Shown: piece by piece, positions 8,062 to 16,099 of the stretch | Layout of the letters: the number at the start of each line of letters is the position of its first letter | Position numbering within the stretch: the stretch's first letter is position 1 | Origin: Emcibacter sp. | Lineage (GTDB): Bacteria; Pseudomonadota; Alphaproteobacteria; Sphingomonadales; Emcibacteraceae | DNA: 21,570 nucleotides | Assembly: GCA_027019205.1 (NCBI GenBank) | Contig: JALUWZ010000017.1 | Location: 1-21,570 of the forward strand | Direction of reading: 5' to 3' | Translations under genes and position numbers: made by a program | Notes under the pieces: generated by a model | What the model saw: only the letters and a program-made list of their open reading frames with translations | Databases searched by the model: none | Told to the model about the DNA's origin: nothing

Positions 8062-8867
8062 GGCAGGCGACGCCCTATGATCTGCCCGGCACCCAGGGCG
8101 ATGATCTCACCCTCGGCCATCGGTTGCCAGCCCTCATCCGTCAGCGGCACACTGGCAACAAGGATAACATCCTGCTGCTGCGCCGGCATTGTCACCCCGC
8201 CCCCGGTCAGAACCGCCGCCTTTTCCCGGCAGCTTCTCATCAGGAAATGCAGGCCCGGCGCGCGGATTTCCCCGTCCGGCTGATGGCGGCGATCGGCATG
8301 GGCAAATAATATATCGGCATCTGAATAGAGAAAATTCGCCGGGCCGAAAGCCCTGAGATCCGCCGCAAATCCGGCAATGATATCCAGCCTGTCGCGAAGC
8401 GCCGGAATAACATCCTCATCCTGTTCCCACAGGCCTGCCAGCCGTTCCAGCAGATTACAGAACGCCAGTTCCGAATCGGTATCGCCAACGGGCTGGAAAC
8501 GATGCGGCGCAAAATCCGGGTCCTGCACTATCCCCGCCAGATTGCCATTATGGGCAAAAATATGCTCCCGTCCGGCCAGCTCCCGGGCAAAGGGGTGGGT
8601 ATTGCATAGCAGCCGGTCGCCAAAGGTCGCCTTGCGTATATGGGAGATTACCAGAGAGCTTGGCGGCGCGTGCTGCTCAACAAACCGGACCAGCGCACTG
8701 TCACTGACCGGGGATGGCTCGCGAAACAGGGAAACCGCGCGGCCATCATAAAAGGCAACGCCCCAGCCATCGCGCGGCCCGGCATTCTCCCCGTGGCGGG
8801 CAAGCTGTTCGAGCGAAAAACCGACCGGGGCCGGCAGGCGGCCCGACAGGCTGAATAATTCACACAT
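8058..8867 (-). CDS. Class II glutamine amidotransferase (YafJ-like)
   Basis: This 269-residue protein starts MCELFSLS, so Cys2 becomes the N-terminal nucleophile of an Ntn-type glutaminase after Met removal. It follows the Escherichia coli YafJ pattern: GPRDGWGVAFYDG, SHIRKATFGD, NTHPFARE, FAHNGNLAG and PVGDTDSE, all glutamine-pocket elements. No synthase domain is attached, so the acceptor of the released ammonia is unknown. The start at 8867 is set by the catalytic Cys2 and by a TAATG overlap with the preceding thioredoxin gene. Longer upstream frames only re-read that gene. It is the last gene of the xseA-M23-trx2 run. Confidence 0.88.
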   Translation of the reverse strand: MCELFSLSGRLPAPVGFSLEQLARHGENAGPRDGWGVAFYDGRAVSLFREPSPVSDSALVRFVEQHAPPSSLVISHIRKATFGDRLLCNTHPFARELAGREHIFAHNGNLAGIVQDPDFAPHRFQPVGDTDSELAFCNLLERLAGLWEQDEDVIPALRDRLDIIAGFAADLRAFGPANFLYSDADILFAHADRRHQPDGEIRAPGLHFLMRSCREKAAVLTGGGVTMPAQQQDVILVASVPLTDEGWQPMAEGEIIALGAGQIIGRRLP

Positions 8868-9304
8868 TACAGCTGCCCCATGGTCCAGCGGATAATATCC
8901 CCGACCCCGATGGCCCCGGACTGACGGCTGACTTCCTGACCATTGCGGAACAGAACCAGTGTCGGGATGCTGCGAATGCCATAGCGTGCGCCAATATCCT
9001 GTGCCTCCTCGGTATTCAGTTTGGCCAGCCGGACACGTGGCTCCAGCTGCCCGGCGGCCTCGACAAAGGCCGGGGCCATCATCTTGCACGGCCCGCACCA
9101 CGGCGCCCAGAAATCCACCAGCAGCGGAATATCATTGCGCGTGACATGTTTGTCAAAATTTGCCCCTGTCAGGTCAAGCGGGTGACCAGCAAATAACGGC
9201 TGGTGACATTTGCCGCAATTCGGCCTGTCCGCCAGCCGGGTGGCGGCAATCCGGTTAACCGCGCCACAATGGGGGCATACGATATGTAACATGTCTTTTG
9301 TCAT
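8867..9304 (-). CDS. trxC: Thioredoxin 2 (zinc-binding thioredoxin)
   Basis: This 145-residue cytoplasmic thiol-disulfide reductase has an N-terminal zinc ribbon (Cys10-x-x-Cys13 and Cys30-x-x-Cys33) followed by a thioredoxin fold with the active site WCGPC at 69-73 and the cis-proline segment RSIPT. The pattern closely follows Escherichia coli TrxC, in which the zinc site senses oxidation. The start at 9304 is supported by AGGAG (complement of 9313-9317) 8 bases upstream. It overlaps the stop of the M23 peptidase gene by 4 bases (ATGA), and its own stop overlaps the next start by one base. A shorter start at Met5 would match TrxC length but has a poorer ribosome site. Confidence 0.93.
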   Translation of the reverse strand: MTKDMLHIVCPHCGAVNRIAATRLADRPNCGKCHQPLFAGHPLDLTGANFDKHVTRNDIPLLVDFWAPWCGPCKMMAPAFVEAAGQLEPRVRLAKLNTEEAQDIGARYGIRSIPTLVLFRNGQEVSRQSGAIGVGDIIRWTMGQL

Positions 9305-10119
9305 TGCTTTTTCTCCTGTTTGCCGAGTAGCAGCGCCGGATTGAGCCGCTCCTGATACCAGTTGAGACCAAAATGCAGATGGGGGCCGGTGGCGCGGCCC
9401 GTCATGCCGACGGTGCCGATCTTTTGCCCCTGCCGGACCCTCTGCCCGGCTTTGACCAATACCCTGTCCATATGGGCAAAGACCGTACTGACGCCAAAGC
9501 CGTGATCAATAATCACCGTATTGCCGGTATAGTATAGGTCGGACACCATGGTAACCACCCCGCTTAAGGGAGCGACGATTATCGTGCCTTTCGGCGCGGC
9601 AATATCCATGCCGCCGTGAGGGCTTTTCGGGGTGCCGTTCAGGATGCGGTAATTGCCGAAATTGCCGCTGATCCGGCCCCGCACCGGCCAGATAAAGGTC
9701 TCACGGAAATCCTGCCGGGGGCTGTCTGTTGTCCGCGCCCTCCTGACCCGGGACGCATCGGCGGCAATCCGGGCGAGAATCTTTTTCGGCGGCGTCACCA
9801 TCTTTTGCGGCAGGCCGTCAATGCGCTGGACATCATATTGCTGTTTCCTCACCATAAAACGCTGAAGCTGGCTCTTGCCGCCCTTGTCCACCAGCCGGAA
9901 TTTCACCATTGCCCCCTGATGTGCCTTGAGGCCAAAAACAAAATGACCGTCCGGGGTAAGCTTCAGCCGCCGGTCGCCAAACCACACCGTTGTTCCCGGC
10001 CCGACCTTGCCGACATAAAGCCCCCCTTGAGTGAGGATATCAGGCAGGCCCAGCAGATTTTCCGCCCCGGCAGAGCAGGTCATGACAAGCAGAAAAAATA
10101 TGCCCGTGATACTCCTCAT
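9301..10119 (-). CDS. Secreted M23-family (LytM) metallopeptidase
   Basis: This 272-residue protein has a signal peptide (about residues 1-19, cleavage near SAGA), a beta-rich N-terminal region (about 20-110) and a C-terminal M23 domain (about 143-262). The zinc site looks intact: H168 and D172 in HGGMD, H216 in FAHM, and H247/H249 in PHLHF. It is therefore probably an active peptidoglycan endopeptidase in the periplasm rather than a degenerate EnvC-type activator. Single-gene LytM hydrolases of this shape act in cell-wall remodelling. It overlaps xseA by 4 bases upstream and trxC by 4 bases downstream, so it is co-expressed with DNA-repair and redox genes. Confidence 0.9.
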   Translation of the reverse strand: MRSITGIFFLLVMTCSAGAENLLGLPDILTQGGLYVGKVGPGTTVWFGDRRLKLTPDGHFVFGLKAHQGAMVKFRLVDKGGKSQLQRFMVRKQQYDVQRIDGLPQKMVTPPKKILARIAADASRVRRARTTDSPRQDFRETFIWPVRGRISGNFGNYRILNGTPKSPHGGMDIAAPKGTIIVAPLSGVVTMVSDLYYTGNTVIIDHGFGVSTVFAHMDRVLVKAGQRVRQGQKIGTVGMTGRATGPHLHFGLNWYQERLNPALLLGKQEKKQ

Positions 10120-11396
10120 AACAGGCTGCCCTGTCGCCCGTCACTTTCCTTCCGGGCCGGTTTCTTTCTGCTTTTCTGCGCTTTTCCCGCCGCGATAACT
10201 GCCACATGACCGTCATGGAATTCCATATCAAGGGCGCGGCCCGGCATCACGCCTGCTGCCTGCGTCACCGCCTGACCATGCTCATTCCTGATCACCGCAT
10301 AGCCGCGCTCCAGCACTTTTCGGTAATTCAGGCTGTCAAACAGGCGGCTGATACCGTCAAGCTGCATCTGCCGCCGGTCCATAAGCCCCGACAAGGCCCG
10401 GGGCAGACGGGCGACAATATCATCAAGCCGCTGGCGGTTAAGGGCCAGCATTTCCGAGGGTTTCGGCAGCCCCCGTCCCAGACCCTCAAGCTTTTGGGCG
10501 CGGTCCTGCATCATGCGGCGCACCGCCCGGCCCAGGCGGATATTATAATCCTGAACCGTATAGATCAGATCATCCCTGACCGGTACCGCCTGTTCCGCCG
10601 CCGCCGTCGGGGTCGGGGCGCGCAGGTCGGCCACATAATCAATCAATGTGGTGTCGGTTTCATGACCGACGGCGGAAATCAGCGGAATATCACTATCCGC
10701 CACCGCCCGGACGACCTCTTCCTCGTTAAACGGCCACAGATCTTCAAGACTGCCGCCGCCGCGCGCCACAATCAGCACATCCGGCCTTGGCACCGGACCA
10801 TTTTCCGCCAATCCGTTAAAGCCCCGGATGGCACCGGCGACCTGTTCTGCGGCCTTGTCCCCCTGAACCACCACCGGCCAGACGATAACATGGCGCGGAA
10901 ATCTGTCCGACAGCCGGTGGAGTATATCGCGAATGACCGACCCGGTCGGTGACGTCACAACGCCAATGACTTTCGGCAGATAGGGAATGGCTTGCTTGCG
11001 CCCCGGATCGAACAGCCCCTCGGCAGCGAGTTTTTTCTTGCGCTCATCCAGCAGGGCCATCAGCGCCCCGGCCCCGGCAACCTCCATCTGCTCAATGACA
11101 ATCTGATATTTGGATCGCCCGGGATAGGTGGTGAGCTTGCCACCACAGATCACCTCAAGCCCGTCCTCGGGCCGGAAGGCGAGACGCCCCGCGACCCCCT
11201 TCCACATCACCCCGTCAAGCACCGATTTCTCATCCTTGAGGGCCAGATAAATATGGCCCGATGCTGCACGCTTGAAGCCCGATATTTCGCCGCGCAGCCG
11301 TACATAGCCGAACCTGCCCTCCACCATACGTTTCAGCTTCATGCTAAGCTCGGTTACGCTATATTCCGTTTTGCCGTTGTCTGGCGCGTCGCTCAT
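10116..11396 (-). CDS. xseA: Exodeoxyribonuclease VII large subunit
   Basis: This 426-residue protein has an N-terminal OB-fold (about residues 10-110; YVRLRGEISGFK, GHIYLALKD) followed by the XseA catalytic region. Hallmarks include IGVVTSPTGSVIRDIL, VLIVARGGGSLEDLWPFN and ISAVGHETDTTLIDYVADLRAPTPTAA. The partner XseB is not in the window. The enzyme degrades single-stranded DNA in both directions. ATG at 11396 (MSDAPDNGK) gives the standard length; an upstream frame to 11627 runs through purD on the opposite strand and is rejected. The last ~35 residues are rich in Lys and Arg (KAQKSRKKPARK), a basic tail. The gene is divergent from purD with 78 bases between them. Confidence 0.94.
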   Translation of the reverse strand: MSDAPDNGKTEYSVTELSMKLKRMVEGRFGYVRLRGEISGFKRAASGHIYLALKDEKSVLDGVMWKGVAGRLAFRPEDGLEVICGGKLTTYPGRSKYQIVIEQMEVAGAGALMALLDERKKKLAAEGLFDPGRKQAIPYLPKVIGVVTSPTGSVIRDILHRLSDRFPRHVIVWPVVVQGDKAAEQVAGAIRGFNGLAENGPVPRPDVLIVARGGGSLEDLWPFNEEEVVRAVADSDIPLISAVGHETDTTLIDYVADLRAPTPTAAAEQAVPVRDDLIYTVQDYNIRLGRAVRRMMQDRAQKLEGLGRGLPKPSEMLALNRQRLDDIVARLPRALSGLMDRRQMQLDGISRLFDSLNYRKVLERGYAVIRNEHGQAVTQAAGVMPGRALDMEFHDGHVAVIAAGKAQKSRKKPARKESDGRQGSLL

Positions 11397-11409
11397 AAAT
11401 ATCTCTGGA

Positions 11410-11438
11410 TTCACCTTGTTTCTACTGTCTGCTATGCT
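11410..11438 (+). promoter_or_regulatory. Candidate sigma70-type promoter of purD
   Basis: In the 78-base divergent gap between xseA and purD, TTCACC (11410-11415) and TATGCT (11433-11438) are separated by 17 bases. Each matches four of six consensus positions. A start site near 11445 would leave a leader of about 30 bases ending in AAGGA (11461-11465), 9 bases before the purD ATG. No PurR-like operator was recognised. Confidence 0.35.
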
Positions 11439-11474
11439 ACAAGGAAGATCGTCATAATAAAAGGATTTTTGCCG

Positions 11475-12752
11475 ATGAATATTCTGGTGATTGGCGCCGG
11501 CGGACGTGAACATGCCCTTGTCTGGAAAATATCCCAAAGCCCGCTGGCAGACAGGATTTTTGCCGCGCCGGGCAATGGCGGTATGGCGGAACTGGCGCAA
11601 TGTATCACCCTCGACAGTGCGGACCATGACGCAGTGGTGGATTTCTGCTGCAACAATGATATTGGTCTGGTGGTTATTGGCCCCGAACTGCCGCTGGTGG
11701 CGGGGCTGGCCGACCGGCTGGGGAATGAAAACATCACCGCCTTTGGCCCCTCTGCCGCCGCCGCCCGGCTTGAAGGCTCCAAGGGCTTTACCAAGGATTT
11801 ATGCGCCCGCCATAATATCCCGACCGCCGCCTATGGCCGTTTTGACAACAGCGCCGCCGCCAAAGCCTTTGTCCGGCAAAAAGGCTGCCCTATCGTTATC
11901 AAGGCCGACGGACTTGCGGCAGGCAAGGGGGTAATTATCGCTGAAACCACTGCTCAGGCCGAGCAGGCCATTGACGATATTCTTGGTGGGCAGTTCGGGG
12001 CCGCCGGGGCGGAAGTGGTGATTGAGGAATTCCTTAAGGGCGAGGAAGCAAGTTTCTTTGCCCTGTGTGACGGCGATCATATCCTGCCGCTCATGACCGC
12101 CCAGGATCATAAACAGGTCGGTGACGGCGATGTCGGGCCGAATACCGGCGGCATGGGAGCCTACAGCCCGGCCCCGGTGATGACCGAAGATATGGTGGAG
12201 CGCACGATGGATGAGATTATCCTGCCGACCATGCGGGCGATGAAGGCAGAAGGCCATCCCTTCAGAGGGGTGTTTTTCGCCGGGCTTATGATCACCGAAA
12301 AGGGGCCGGAACTGATCGAATATAATGTCCGCTTTGGCGACCCGGAATGTCAGGTGCTGATGATGCGCCTGAAATCGGATATTGTCCCGGCGCTGATCGC
12401 CTGTGCGGAGGGCAATCTTGATCAGATCAATCTCGACTGGCACGATATGACGGCCCTGACCGTGGTTATGGCGGCCAGGGGCTATCCCGGCAGTTATGAA
12501 AAAGGCAGCGTGATCGGCAATCTTGATCAGGCAGAGCAAGGGGTTTGTATTTTCCACGCCGGGACGAAAAAGAATAATGATCAAATTCTCGCCACCGGGG
12601 GCCGGGTGCTGAATGTCACCGCAACCGGACCAACGGTGCGCGAGGCACAGGACAAGGCCTATGCCGCCGTGGACCTGATCGACTGGCCCGGGGGGTTCTG
12701 CCGCCGTGATATTGGCTGGCGTGCCGTAGAGCGGGAAGACGCCGCTTCCTGA
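11475..12752 (+). CDS. purD: Phosphoribosylamine-glycine ligase (GAR synthetase)
   Basis: This 425-residue enzyme carries out the second step of purine synthesis: ATP + phosphoribosylamine + glycine gives glycinamide ribonucleotide. The N-terminal domain begins MNILVIGAGGREHALVWK. The ATP-grasp region carries IVIKADGLAAGKGVI, QDHKQVGDGDVGPNTGGMGAY and the metal-binding ELIEYNVRFGDPECQ. A C-terminal domain follows (LTVVMAARGYPG). ATG 11475 is set by the canonical N-terminus and by AAGGA at 11461-11465. An open frame extends far upstream through xseA but is antisense read-through. The protein ends in a slightly unusual tail (REDAAS). The divergent xseA/purD arrangement is common in alphaproteobacteria. 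Confidence 0.96.
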   Translation: MNILVIGAGGREHALVWKISQSPLADRIFAAPGNGGMAELAQCITLDSADHDAVVDFCCNNDIGLVVIGPELPLVAGLADRLGNENITAFGPSAAAARLEGSKGFTKDLCARHNIPTAAYGRFDNSAAAKAFVRQKGCPIVIKADGLAAGKGVIIAETTAQAEQAIDDILGGQFGAAGAEVVIEEFLKGEEASFFALCDGDHILPLMTAQDHKQVGDGDVGPNTGGMGAYSPAPVMTEDMVERTMDEIILPTMRAMKAEGHPFRGVFFAGLMITEKGPELIEYNVRFGDPECQVLMMRLKSDIVPALIACAEGNLDQINLDWHDMTALTVVMAARGYPGSYEKGSVIGNLDQAEQGVCIFHAGTKKNNDQILATGGRVLNVTATGPTVREAQDKAYAAVDLIDWPGGFCRRDIGWRAVEREDAAS

Positions 12753-12786
12753 ATTTATATAACAGCCTTATTGCTTTTCAGGGGCA

Positions 12787-12843
12787 ATGATGAAATTATG
12801 CAGATGGATTTTTGCAGATAATATTTCGGGTGGGAAAGAATGA
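12787..12843 (+). CDS. Candidate 18-codon leader ORF coupled to the phosphate transporter gene
   Basis: Two consecutive ATGs (12787 and 12790) follow AGGGG (12780-12784). The frame reads MMKLCRWIFADNISGGKE and its TGA (12841-12843) overlaps the transporter ATG (12840-12842) in an ATGA junction. The 87-base gap after purD holds nothing else recognisable. The peptide resembles no known family. It could be a translational-coupling leader, or a chance frame next to a moderate ribosome site. Confidence 0.3.
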   Translation: MMKLCRWIFADNISGGKE

Positions 12844-14006
12844 CCAATATATCTCCTTCAGGGGCAGCGGGACGGCCAGCCGATAATATGCTATTCAGGC
12901 TTTTTCAGTGGCTGCTGGTCCTGTTGCTGATCTATCTGCTGATTACTGCCGTCGGTATGATTGGCAGTGGCTTTAAGGGGGCGAGCAAGGGCCATGCCAC
13001 AGAGCTTTTCGCCTTTGCCACCAACCCGTTCATGGGATTGATCGTCGGGGTAATTGCCACGGCAATGATTCAATCCTCCTCCACCGTCACCTCGATCATT
13101 GTCGGGCTGGTCGCCGGGGGATTGCCGGTCGAAATGGCGGTGCCGATGGTTATGGGGGCCAATATCGGCACCACCATCACCAATACCATTGTCAGTCTGG
13201 GCCATATTAACCGGAAAAAGGAATTCCGCCGGGCCTTTGCCGCCGCCACGGTTCATGATTTTTTTAATCTGTTGGCCGTTGCTATTTTTCTGCCAATCGA
13301 AATCCTGTTCCATCCCTTGCAAAAGGCCGCAGGTTTCCTTGCCACCCCCTTGGTTGGCGGCGAGAATATGAGCGTCAAGGGACTTGATTTTATCAAGCCG
13401 TTGACCAAACCGGTTATTGCGGAATTCAAGACTCTGGCCCATATGATTTCTGAACAGGGGGCCTCCGTGATCCTGATCATATTCGGCATATTCCTTATTT
13501 TCATGTCGATTATCTTTGTTGGCCGGTTGCTCAAAAAACTGATGGTGGGCCGGGCCAAACGCATCATGCATGGCTCGATTGGCCGGGGACCGGTCTCGGG
13601 CATTCTGTCCGGGGCAATTGTCACCATTCTGGTTCAGTCCTCATCCACCACCACCAGTCTTATGGTGCCGCTTGCCGGCTCCGGCGTGTTCCGGCTCAAA
13701 CAGATTTATCCCTTCACCCTCGGGGCAAATATCGGCACGACAATCACCGCCCTGCTTGCGGCAACGGCGATTTCAGGGGATCATGCCATCCTTGCGCTTC
13801 AGATTGCCCTGGTCCATTTCCTTTATAACTGTTCGGCGGTGCTGCTGATCTTCGGCATAAAAAAACTGCGCCGCCTGCCCCTCAGGGGGGCCATATGGCT
13901 ATCACGTCTGGCGGCGGAGAAGAAAATATATGCCCTCGTTTATATCGTTGGCGTTTTCTTTGTTTTGCCGGGCCTGATGGTCTTTATATATCAACTTGTT
14001 GAATAG
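12840..14006 (+). CDS. Na+/phosphate cotransporter family protein (NptA/SLC34-like)
   Basis: This 388-residue inner-membrane protein contains the two inverted Na/Pi-cotransport repeats. Each has the phosphate/sodium-site signature QSSS (residues 78-81, IQSSSTVTS; and 266-269, VQSSSTTTS) and a following GANIGTT element (107-113 and 295-301). About eight hydrophobic helices are visible. It lacks the C-terminal PhoU-like domain of the longer YjbB-type members and is close in size to Vibrio NptA. Family members move phosphate with sodium; direction cannot be told from sequence, and some relatives export. GGTGGG upstream could serve as ribosome site, and a short leader ORF overlaps the start. A small coiled-coil protein follows after 6 bases. 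Confidence 0.88.
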   Translation: MTNISPSGAAGRPADNMLFRLFQWLLVLLLIYLLITAVGMIGSGFKGASKGHATELFAFATNPFMGLIVGVIATAMIQSSSTVTSIIVGLVAGGLPVEMAVPMVMGANIGTTITNTIVSLGHINRKKEFRRAFAAATVHDFFNLLAVAIFLPIEILFHPLQKAAGFLATPLVGGENMSVKGLDFIKPLTKPVIAEFKTLAHMISEQGASVILIIFGIFLIFMSIIFVGRLLKKLMVGRAKRIMHGSIGRGPVSGILSGAIVTILVQSSSTTTSLMVPLAGSGVFRLKQIYPFTLGANIGTTITALLAATAISGDHAILALQIALVHFLYNCSAVLLIFGIKKLRRLPLRGAIWLSRLAAEKKIYALVYIVGVFFVLPGLMVFIYQLVE

Positions 14007-14012
14007 GAGAGC

Positions 14013-14246
14013 ATGATGGAAAATGAAGATTTCTCATCCCTGTCTGAAAAAAAGCTGAAAAAACTGATCCGGGAAACCCATATGGTTCTCGATCAGCTGA
14101 CACAGGAACTGAACCAGCGCAAGCAGGATAAACAGCATGAAGAAATCAACCATATTGAGGAACATTTTGACGAGGCCAGCCATAACCTGGGTAATCTGAA
14201 AATATTCATTCAGAAGGTCTTCGCGGAAATGACCAAAGATAAATAA
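14013..14246 (+). CDS. Small hydrophilic coiled-coil protein next to the Na+/phosphate cotransporter
   Basis: This 77-residue protein is almost entirely helical and highly charged, with heptad-like spacing in LSEKKLKKLIRETHMVLDQL and a histidine/glutamate-rich middle (HEEINHIEEHFDE). It has no signal peptide or membrane segment and belongs to no family I recognise. It starts 6 bases after the cotransporter stop. GGAG at 14006-14009 fits the second ATG (14016, spacing 6) better than the first (14013, spacing 3). The tight pairing suggests a cytoplasmic partner of the transporter, since the transporter lacks the helical PhoU-like domain of some relatives. That role is inference. Its 3' end is 4 bases from the convergent channel gene. 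Confidence 0.75.
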   Translation: MMENEDFSSLSEKKLKKLIRETHMVLDQLTQELNQRKQDKQHEEINHIEEHFDEASHNLGNLKIFIQKVFAEMTKDK

Positions 14247-14250
14247 TCCG

Positions 14251-15543
14251 TTATTCCGGCAGGATATCGGACTTGGCAGTACTGACAATATGAATATCGC
14301 GCTGGGGATAGGGGAAATCAACCCCGCCCGCGCCGAATTTCTGCCAGATTTTATAATAAACATCACTGGCAACATTCGAAACCCCGTTCTTGGCATCGCG
14401 GATCCAGACCCGAAGCTCCAGATCAATCGCGCTGTCGCCAAATCCCCGGATCAGAACCGCAGGGGCCGGGTCGGCCAGAATACGCGGAATCTCGTCGGCG
14501 GCCTCGATCATCAATTTCATCGCCAGATCGACATCACTTTTATAGGAAATCCCGACCGGCAGATGGCGGCGTATCATACGGTGGGAAAAGGTCCAGTTAA
14601 CCACGGTCTGGGTCACCATATCCTCATTCGGAATCAGATGCTCGCGCCCGTCCCGGGAAATCACCGAGGTATAGCGCCCGGCAAGCTTGTTGATGCGCCC
14701 GTAGGTGCCGGAAACCTCAACCACATCGCCCGGCTTGATCGACCGGTCCATCAGCAATATCACCCCGCTGATAAAGTTTGATACCACTTTTTGCAGGCCA
14801 AAACCGAGGCCGACACCAATCGCCCCGCCAAAGACCGCAAATACCGTAAGGTCAATACCTACGCTCGATACCGCAAATAAAAAGGCCGACGCCACCAGAA
14901 TGATTCGCGCCACCTTGGACAGCAGCACCCGGGCGGACGGATTGACCGCCGGCAACCGACGCAGCCAGCTTTCCAGAAATCCGGTCACCACCAGCGCGCC
15001 CCAGACCAGCACCAGCAGGGTCAGCAGCCCGGTCAGCAGCCCGAAAATGCTGACCTCCCCCCGGCCCAGCGAAAATTTTATGCTGTCGAGAAAATCAATC
15101 AGCGGCGACAGCCAGCCGACGATATTCAACGCCGCCAGACCCCAGGCAAAGGAGCGGATCAGCCGGGCAATTTCCCGGCTTTCAATCAACCCGGTGCCAA
15201 GCCGGATCACGATCCACGCCAGAATAAGGCTCACAGCGGTATTGAGGACATAGCTTTCAATCTGCTGGTGATCCGCCACCGTCTTCACCAGCAGAATAAG
15301 CATCACCCACAGGGCAAGGTTATATAGCGGTGTAAGTTGCGATTTTATCCGCTGATAAAATTCAAACCGGTCGAGACCATGGGGGAATAAAAAGCCGATC
15401 AGCCGCGTCAGACCGAGGCTCACCCCCCACAGCAGCAGAATAACCGCCAGCTGCCCCAGAGTCTGATAGGTCAGCAAGGTGCCATTGCACCAGGCAATCA
15501 CTGCCTGAACCCAGTCCTGTGCCGTGATCAGTACATCATCCAT
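14251..15543 (-). CDS. MscS-family mechanosensitive ion channel
   Basis: This 430-residue inner-membrane channel has an N-terminal half with about six hydrophobic helices (roughly 30-50, 76-92, 100-118, 135-150, 165-190, 208-228). The pore-lining MscS helix follows near 232-262 with GGAIGVGLGFGLQKVVSNF. The cytoplasmic beta domain is recognisable from MDRSIKPGDVVEV and LIPNEDMVTQTVVNW, and the C-terminal alpha/beta domain ends in FPYPQRDIHIV. It is longer than Escherichia coli MscS (286 residues), matching the extended MscS-like group. It releases solutes under hypo-osmotic stress. No clear ribosome site precedes the ATG. It lies 45 bases downstream of tadA on the same strand. Confidence 0.93.
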   Translation of the reverse strand: MDDVLITAQDWVQAVIAWCNGTLLTYQTLGQLAVILLLWGVSLGLTRLIGFLFPHGLDRFEFYQRIKSQLTPLYNLALWVMLILLVKTVADHQQIESYVLNTAVSLILAWIVIRLGTGLIESREIARLIRSFAWGLAALNIVGWLSPLIDFLDSIKFSLGRGEVSIFGLLTGLLTLLVLVWGALVVTGFLESWLRRLPAVNPSARVLLSKVARIILVASAFLFAVSSVGIDLTVFAVFGGAIGVGLGFGLQKVVSNFISGVILLMDRSIKPGDVVEVSGTYGRINKLAGRYTSVISRDGREHLIPNEDMVTQTVVNWTFSHRMIRRHLPVGISYKSDVDLAMKLMIEAADEIPRILADPAPAVLIRGFGDSAIDLELRVWIRDAKNGVSNVASDVYYKIWQKFGAGGVDFPYPQRDIHIVSTAKSDILPE

Positions 15544-15588
15544 AAGGACAGCTTAACCAAAAACAGCCCTTTAGCCAACCGCCAAATA

Positions 15589-16041
15589 TTATCGCCGGGC
15601 CTGAAAGAAATCCTTGAGCATTTGCGATGCTGCCTGCGCGCCGATGCCGCCATATATTTCCGGCCTGTGATGACAGCTTGACGCATGAAATATCCGTGGG
15701 CCGTTTTCAACCCCGCCGCTCTTTTCATCCGGGGCCGCAAAATAGAGCCGCCTTATCCGGGCAAGGGAAATTGCATGGGCGCACATCGGACAGGGTTCGA
15801 GCGTTACATAGAGATCACAATCCGGCAATCGTTCGCTGTCAAGCCTGCCGCAGGCCGCCCGGATGGCGAGCAGTTCGGCATGGGCCGACGGGTCACGGTC
15901 CGTGATCACCCGGTTTGAGGCCCGCGCCACGACCGCGCCCTCATGGATAATGACGGCGCCGACCGGCACCTCGCCCCGTTCCCCGGCCAAAAGAGCTTCT
16001 TTCAGCGCCATATTCATATATTCGTTGGAAAATATCATCAT
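15589..16041 (-). CDS. tadA: tRNA-specific adenosine deaminase
   Basis: This 150-residue enzyme converts adenosine to inosine at the wobble position of tRNA-Arg(ACG). The zinc/catalytic motif is complete: H54-A-E56 and P-C84-P-M-C87, with the preceding PVGAVI segment and the family's NRV and DPSAHAE elements. The start is set at the double ATG at 16041/16038. AGGAA directly upstream gives workable spacing to the second ATG (16038). A longer frame to 16215 runs into the divergent pseudouridine synthase gene. The gene stands back to back with two rRNA-modification genes, a common alphaproteobacterial neighbourhood. Confidence 0.94.
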   Translation of the reverse strand: MMIFSNEYMNMALKEALLAGERGEVPVGAVIIHEGAVVARASNRVITDRDPSAHAELLAIRAACGRLDSERLPDCDLYVTLEPCPMCAHAISLARIRRLYFAAPDEKSGGVENGPRIFHASSCHHRPEIYGGIGAQAASQMLKDFFQARR

Positions 16042-16099
16042 TTCCTGTATGGCATCATATTGACAGATATTCAACCCGGAACGCGCCTGAAAAATACTG

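Noticed and set aside
8868..9101. Upstream extension of the amidotransferase
   Set aside because: It re-reads trxC in another frame, and the catalytic Cys must be residue 2, fixing the start at 8867.
10992..11474. Upstream extension of purD
   Set aside because: It reads xseA backwards; the canonical PurD N-terminus and a ribosome site place the start at 11475.
11799..12584. 261-codon - strand frame inside purD
   Set aside because: Antisense to conserved ATP-grasp motifs, no ribosome site and no family resemblance.
12772..12786. ATTGC...GCAAT hairpin after purD
   Set aside because: Five-bp stem, no T-run, and it overlaps a ribosome-site-like sequence instead.
16060..16065. Perfect TTGACA box in the tadA/rluB gap
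   Set aside because: No acceptable -10 element lies 16-18 bases downstream on the + strand.
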